Shown one piece after another: positions 7,752-11,038 of a stretch of DNA of 11,038 bases. A program made the translations under genes and the position numbers. Source of the DNA: an uncultured Clostridia bacterium (GTDB lineage Bacteria; Bacillota_A; Clostridia; Oscillospirales; Ruminococcaceae); NCBI GenBank assembly GCA_947169455.1, contig CAMVPV010000011.1, positions 1 to 11,038 of the forward strand, read 5' to 3'. Position 1 is the first letter of the stretch; each line of letters starts with the position of its first letter. Below the pieces are notes generated by a model. That model saw only the letters and a program-made list of their open reading frames with translations, had not been told where the DNA came from and searched no databases.

Positions 7752-7787
7752 ACGGGAACAATCAATATCGGACTGCTCCCGTTTTTT
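7752..7787 (+). terminator. Terminator of the EAL gene, at the convergent end of the acetyltransferase
   Basis: ACGGGA (7752-7757) pairs with TCCCGT (7777-7782), extended by two more pairs past one mismatch, followed by six T (7782-7787). It begins seven bases after the EAL stop and ends at the stop of the minus-strand acetyltransferase gene. On the minus strand the hairpin lacks a strong T run (AAGTATTT), so it may act weakly in that direction. Confidence 0.85.
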
Positions 7788-8356
7788 CATAACTTCATGT
7801 TTTTCTCATATTCGCTGCGGAGTATCGAAAAATACATTCTTCCCACATACTCCCCGTTCATATAGAAATAATCGCGCAGCGTGCCCTCGTAGGTAAGCCC
7901 GCACTTTTCTATGACCCGCTTTGATGCGGCATTTATAGTTTTGGTGCATATCTGCACCTTATGCAGGCCAATACTGTCAAACCCGAACGCTATGACCGCT
8001 CTTGCGGCTTCGGTGGCATATCCCATGTGCTGATGACTCGCGCCGATGCAGTATTCTATCTCTGCAAAATGATTTTTGTTATCCACGAGAAAATATGCGA
8101 TCTGACCGATACACTCTCCCGCATCCTTCCCGATGACTGCCCAGCGGTAATTATCCTCCATTTCATACGAGCCGATATATTTGTCAAGCAGACCCTTTAC
8201 GGCTTCTATCGTGGGATATACCGGCTCGGAATACATCGCCTGCACTTTTTCGTCCGACGCCCAGTTCCTGAAAACTGCGTCTGCATCTGAAAATTCAAAG
8301 CGGCGGAGTATCAGCCTTTCAGTCTCGATAGTCTGTGTTCCGTTATGTGTGAGCAT
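7787..8356 (-). CDS. GNAT acetyltransferase, RimJ/RimL-like
   Basis: 189 residues. The N-terminus has TERLILRRFEFSDADAVFRN (residues 12-31), the usual opening of the RimJ/RimL / Acetyltransf_3 group. The acetyl-CoA pyrophosphate loop is Q109-H-M-G112-Y-A114 in the R/Q-x-x-G-x-G/A position after the strand EIEYCIGA. The later N142-AASKRVIEKCG and FYMNGEYVGRMYFSIL complete the fold. Members acetylate ribosomal protein N-termini, antibiotics or small amines; the substrate cannot be told from sequence. The start at 8356 is set by GGAGG at 8366-8370, nine bases upstream. Its leader is unusually long and carries MITE-like copy 2, with a likely promoter at 8549-8577. It is convergent with the EAL gene and shares the terminator region. 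No further gene follows it on its strand before the EAL gene, so it is probably monocistronic. Confidence 0.9.
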   Translation of the reverse strand: MLTHNGTQTIETERLILRRFEFSDADAVFRNWASDEKVQAMYSEPVYPTIEAVKGLLDKYIGSYEMEDNYRWAVIGKDAGECIGQIAYFLVDNKNHFAEIEYCIGASHQHMGYATEAARAVIAFGFDSIGLHKVQICTKTINAASKRVIEKCGLTYEGTLRDYFYMNGEYVGRMYFSILRSEYEKNMKL

Positions 8357-8390
8357 TTCCTGTGACCTCCGATGTCATTTTTATTTATAC

Positions 8391-8495
8391 TATTACTTCG
8401 GCAATTATTTATCGATAAAATCAAATATGACATAAAGCTATATCTACCGGAAAATGTGTTATGCTTATTATTGATATTTAATTGCCGAAGTAATA
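8391..8495. repeat. MITE-like element, copy 2, in the leader of the acetyltransferase gene
   Basis: 105 bp bounded by perfect 17-bp inverted repeats, TATTACTTCGGCAATTA (8391-8407) and its reverse complement (8479-8495). Size and arms match the element at 6332-6435. The interior is AT-rich, with imperfect subterminal complementarity (TATCGATAA near 8411 and TTATTGATA near 8468), so a transcript could fold into a long hairpin. ATAC occurs just outside both ends, but offset by one base on the right, so a target-site duplication is uncertain. Confidence 0.65.
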
Positions 8496-8496
8496 C

Positions 8497-8548
8497 ATAC
8501 TTCCTCTGCAAATCCGCATAGCGGCTTTGTCGGCTGCTTTGCAAGTAT
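8497..8548. other. Structured inverted repeat at the 5' end of the acetyltransferase leader
   Basis: Three nested arms: ATACTT (8497-8502) with AAGTAT (8543-8548), GCAAA (8508-8512) with TTTGC (8538-8542), and CCGC-ATA-GCGG (8514-8524). It abuts MITE-like copy 2. If transcription starts near 8542, the outer arm would be only partly in the RNA. I recognise no known riboswitch. Confidence 0.35.
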
Positions 8549-8577
8549 ATATTACCATTATCCGATAAAAATGTCAA
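8549..8577 (-). promoter_or_regulatory. Promoter for the acetyltransferase gene
   Basis: On the minus strand there is a perfect TTGACA at 8577-8572, a 17-base spacer and TAATAT at 8554-8549. The -35 box overlaps by two bases the end of the glnN terminator hairpin. The predicted leader of about 185 bases includes the structured repeat and MITE-like copy 2. A TATAAA at 8389-8384 nearer the gene has no matching -35 box. Confidence 0.6.
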
Positions 8578-8608
8578 CAGCACCTCCGGAATGACCGGAA
8601 GTGCTGTT
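8576..8608 (-). terminator. Terminator of the purF-glnN transcript
   Basis: A strong 14-bp hairpin: 8576-8589 (AACAGCACCTCCGG) pairs with 8595-8608 with one G-U wobble and a five-base loop. On the minus strand it is followed after GACA by TTTTTAT, an offset T run. It lies 23 bases past the glnN stop. Confidence 0.65.
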
Positions 8609-8631
8609 TTCAGATAGGGAATTATTCTTTA

Positions 8632-10719
8632 TCAAATACCGAAGAGAAGCTTCTCGTAGGTCGGGAAAGGTATCTTGTCCTTTGCTATCATCGGCTCAGC
8701 CTCATCGGCATATCCGCGCAGTTCTTCCATTGCGGGAATGAGCTCGTCACGCACGAACTCTGCCTGTGCAACGATATCATCGAACGTCCTGAGCTTTTCC
8801 TCCGCAGCTTCAAGTGCAGAGACTGCACCGTCGATATTGTCAGCAGCTTCAGAAAGCTTTTCGACGATCTTTGTTTCGTAACCGCACTTTGCGGAGGGAA
8901 CAGCCTGCTTCTTCGCAATGACCGCCTCTGCCTTTTCCGCCGCAAACGCGGAAACTGCGGGGAGTATCTGCGACTTCGCCATATCGATCATCGTAAGTGC
9001 TTCGATATTCACGGTCTTTACGTAGTTTTCAAGCATGATATCGCGGCGGGATACTATTTCAGATTCGGTGAAGATGCCGTGTCTCATGAGCATATCTGCG
9101 TTCTTCTTATCACACAGCTTCGGCATACAATCAGCGGTGGTACGCAAGTTGGAAAGACCTCTCTTCTCGGCTTCGGCTATCCAGCTGTCATCGTAGCCGT
9201 TGCCGTTGAAGATGATCCTCTTATGTGCTTTGATCGTATCTCTGATGAGCTCATGCACAGCTCTGTCAAGATCATCCGCTTTTTCGAGAACGTCCGCAAA
9301 CTGGCGCAGGCTTTCCGCAACGGCTGCATTGAGGTGGATATTTGCGCAGGAAATGCTGTTCGACGAACCGAGCATACGGAACTCGAACTTATTTCCGGTG
9401 AATGCGAACGGCGACGTCCTGTTGCGGTCGGTGGTATCCTTGCGGAGCTCCGGCAGCACCTTCGCACCGAGTTTCATAATGAGATCCTTCGTGCCCTCGT
9501 AAGGAGCATCCTTTTCAAGAGCTTCAATGACCTGGTTCAGCTCATCGCCGAGGAATATCGAAACGACTGCGGGAGGCGCTTCATTTGCACCGAGACGGTG
9601 ATCGTTTCCGGCGGTGGCAACGGAAAGTCTCAGCAGATCCTGATAATCATCGACAGCCTTGATAACAGCTACAAGGAACAGCAGGAAACGGACATTCTCA
9701 TGGGGTTCCTTGCCGGGGCTGAGAAGGTTCTCGCCTCTGTCTGTGGAAATAGACCAGTTGTTGTGCTTTCCGGAGCCGTTCACACCCTTGAAGGGCTTTT
9801 CGTGCAGCAGGCACACCAGCCCGTGCTTCAGAGCGACCTTCTTCATTATTTCCATTGTAAGCTGGTTGTGGTCGGCAGCAACGTTGGTCGTCGTATAGAT
9901 AGGTGCAAGTTCATGCTGTGAGGGTGCGACCTCATTGTGCTTCGTCTTTGCAAGTATGCCGAGCTTCCAGAGCTCACGGTCGAGATCAGCCATATATTCC
10001 GCAACACGCGGCTTTATCGAACCGAAATAGTGATCTTCCATCTCCTGACCCTTCGGCGGAAGCGCTCCGAAAAGTGTTCTTCCGGTAAGGATAAGGTCTT
10101 CACGCTTTTCATAGAGCTCCTTGGGGATGAGGAAGTATTCCTGCTCGGGGCCTACCGAGGTCTTCACGCAGGATGCCTCGCAGCCGAGCAGCTTCAGTAT
10201 GCGCATAGCCTGCTTGTTGAGAGCCTCCATCGAGCGCAGCAGCGGTACCTTCTTGTCAAGTGCCTCTCCTCCGTAGGAGCAGAAAGCTGTCGGTATATAA
10301 AGCGTGCCGTCCTTGATGAACGCATAGGAAGTAGGATCCCATGCGGTATATCCTCTCGCCTCAAATGTTGCGCGCAGTCCGCCCGACGGGAACGAGGATG
10401 CATCCGGTTCACCCTTCATGAGTTCCTTTCCGGAGAACTCCATGATAACCCTTCCGTCCGGTGCAGGGCTGATGAAGCTGTCATGCTTTTCGGCAGTTAC
10501 GCCGGTCATCGGCTGGAACCAGTGTGTGAAATGAGTTGCGCCCTTCTCGATAGCCCAATCCTTCATCGCAGCGGCGACAGCATCGGCTACTGAATTATCC
10601 AGAGCCTGTCCCTTGTCGATAGTTCTTTTCAGCGATTTGTAGATCTTCTCAGAAAGCATCGCCTTCATTACTCTGTCGTCAAATACCATGCAGCCAAAAA
10701 AATCAGTAACCTTTTCCAT
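8632..10719 (-). CDS. glnN: Glutamine synthetase type III
   Basis: 695 residues, near the usual length of the GSIII family (about 700-730), which forms dodecamers and makes glutamine from glutamate, ammonia and ATP in the cytoplasm. Family signatures are intact: [10 protein letters not shown] (about 64-73), AEKHDSF (76-82), [19 protein letters not shown] with [13 protein letters not shown] after it, the metal-binding GPEQEY (190-195), NEVAPSQHE (262-270) and the ATP/glutamate-site GKHNNWS (317-323). A C-terminal helical region (about 600-680, rich in Ala, Glu and Lys) is typical of GSIII. The start is set by GGAGGA at 10727-10732, seven bases upstream. The purF stop is only 19 bases upstream, with no room for a separate promoter in the gap, so glnN is probably cotranscribed with purF. 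A promoter within purF cannot be excluded. GSIII is common in Bacteroidetes, cyanobacteria and ruminococci. Confidence 0.97.
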   Translation of the reverse strand: MEKVTDFFGCMVFDDRVMKAMLSEKIYKSLKRTIDKGQALDNSVADAVAAAMKDWAIEKGATHFTHWFQPMTGVTAEKHDSFISPAPDGRVIMEFSGKELMKGEPDASSFPSGGLRATFEARGYTAWDPTSYAFIKDGTLYIPTAFCSYGGEALDKKVPLLRSMEALNKQAMRILKLLGCEASCVKTSVGPEQEYFLIPKELYEKREDLILTGRTLFGALPPKGQEMEDHYFGSIKPRVAEYMADLDRELWKLGILAKTKHNEVAPSQHELAPIYTTTNVAADHNQLTMEIMKKVALKHGLVCLLHEKPFKGVNGSGKHNNWSISTDRGENLLSPGKEPHENVRFLLFLVAVIKAVDDYQDLLRLSVATAGNDHRLGANEAPPAVVSIFLGDELNQVIEALEKDAPYEGTKDLIMKLGAKVLPELRKDTTDRNRTSPFAFTGNKFEFRMLGSSNSISCANIHLNAAVAESLRQFADVLEKADDLDRAVHELIRDTIKAHKRIIFNGNGYDDSWIAEAEKRGLSNLRTTADCMPKLCDKKNADMLMRHGIFTESEIVSRRDIMLENYVKTVNIEALTMIDMAKSQILPAVSAFAAEKAEAVIAKKQAVPSAKCGYETKIVEKLSEAADNIDGAVSALEAAEEKLRTFDDIVAQAEFVRDELIPAMEELRGYADEAEPMIAKDKIPFPTYEKLLFGI

Positions 10720-10738
10720 AACTTTTTCCTCCGTTTAT

Positions 10739-11038
10739 TTAATTTTTATCTGAAATTTTCATTTCAAACCTGTCTTTCATCTTCGCTTCGGGAACAGATG
10801 TAGGATATTCACCCGTGAAGCACGCGCTGCAAAGCCCGCTGTTCCCTATAAGCGAATGGAGTTCCGATACCGGAAGGTATCCGAGCGAATCCGCGCCTAT
10901 TATCTGCGCAGTCTCTTCGACCGTATGCCGGCAGGCGATCAGGTCATCGCAGGAATCGATGTCCGTTCCGTAAAAGCACGGGTGCAGGAACGGCGGCGCC
11001 GATACACGGAAATGTATCTCCCGTGCGCCCGCTTCACG
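10739..11038 (-). CDS. purF: Amidophosphoribosyltransferase (glutamine PRPP amidotransferase), C-terminal 99 residues
   Basis: The reading frame enters from the right edge of the window and ends at TAA 10739-10741. Visible motifs are REAGAREIHFRVSAPPFLHP, then CFYGTDI, LIA, HTVEE, IIGADSLGYL and CSACFTGEYP, all typical of the PurF C-terminus. PurF catalyses the first committed step of purine synthesis, transferring the glutamine amide nitrogen to PRPP. The Cys in HPC and the two in CSAC match the positions of three of the four ligands of the 4Fe-4S cluster in the Bacillus subtilis enzyme, so this is probably the oxygen-sensitive Fe-S form; the fourth ligand lies outside the window. It is followed after 19 bases by glnN. 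A short tail (about 19 residues after GEYP) ends the protein. Confidence 0.95.
   Translation of the reverse strand, partial: REAGAREIHFRVSAPPFLHPCFYGTDIDSCDDLIACRHTVEETAQIIGADSLGYLPVSELHSLIGNSGLCSACFTGEYPTSVPEAKMKDRFEMKISDKN

Noticed and set aside
6332..8495. The two inverted-repeat elements as a composite transposon around the EAL and acetyltransferase genes
   Set aside because: No transposase is present, each element is complete in itself with two arms, and the enclosed genes look native in base and codon use.
8311..8583. A 90-codon minus-strand open frame over the acetyltransferase leader
   Set aside because: It runs through the hairpins, the MITE-like element and the start of the acetyltransferase gene in another frame; low-complexity Asn/Ser/Ile content suggests chance in AT-rich DNA.
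9079..9921. A 280-codon open frame on the plus strand
   Set aside because: It is antisense to glnN, whose family motifs are unmistakable; the translation shows no domain and no ribosome binding site supports it.

Overview
The window looks like a chromosomal stretch from a Gram-positive anaerobe of the Ruminococcus / Oscillospiraceae type. Reasons: a type III glutamine synthetase (GlnN), a PurF with the cysteine pattern of the Fe-S cluster form, GGAGG-type ribosome binding sites, sigma-A promoters with 17-base spacers, very frequent ATA isoleucine codons, and c-di-GMP proteins with accessory domains I associate with that group. The genus is inferred from these traits, not proven.

Layout. (1) 1-145, minus: N-terminus of a DRE-TIM metallolyase-like aldolase. 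It is divergent from (2) an apparent plus-strand operon, 359-6239. The operon holds a 1368-residue membrane receptor with a two-propeller sensor, a cytoplasmic HD-GYP domain and a duplicated C-terminal module; then a small four-helix membrane protein; then a MATE transporter broken by one extra base near 5885. A terminator follows at 6246-6277. (3) 6278-6557 has no gene but holds an AT-rich inverted-repeat element and a strong promoter for (4) an EAL phosphodiesterase with a C-terminal PAS-like domain (6558-7745). (5) 7787-8356, minus: a RimJ/RimL-like GNAT acetyltransferase, convergent with the EAL gene. Its long leader (8357-8548) contains a second copy of the inverted-repeat element. (6) 8632-11038, minus: glnN directly downstream of purF (partial), 19 bases apart.

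How the parts may work together. Two c-di-GMP-degrading enzymes of different families (HD-GYP and EAL) sit close together with no diguanylate cyclase in view. The receptor resembles the extracellular half of the polysaccharide-sensing hybrid two-component systems, but its output is an HD-GYP domain, so an outside (perhaps glycan) signal may lower c-di-GMP. purF and glnN together tie glutamine synthesis to the first glutamine-consuming step of purine synthesis.

Most notable: the propeller/HD-GYP/duplicated-module architecture, the two short elements sharing 17-bp terminal inverted repeats with unrelated interiors (MITE-like), the frameshifted MATE gene, and the purF-glnN pairing. I did not find a defence system, CRISPR array, RNA gene, transposase or prophage.
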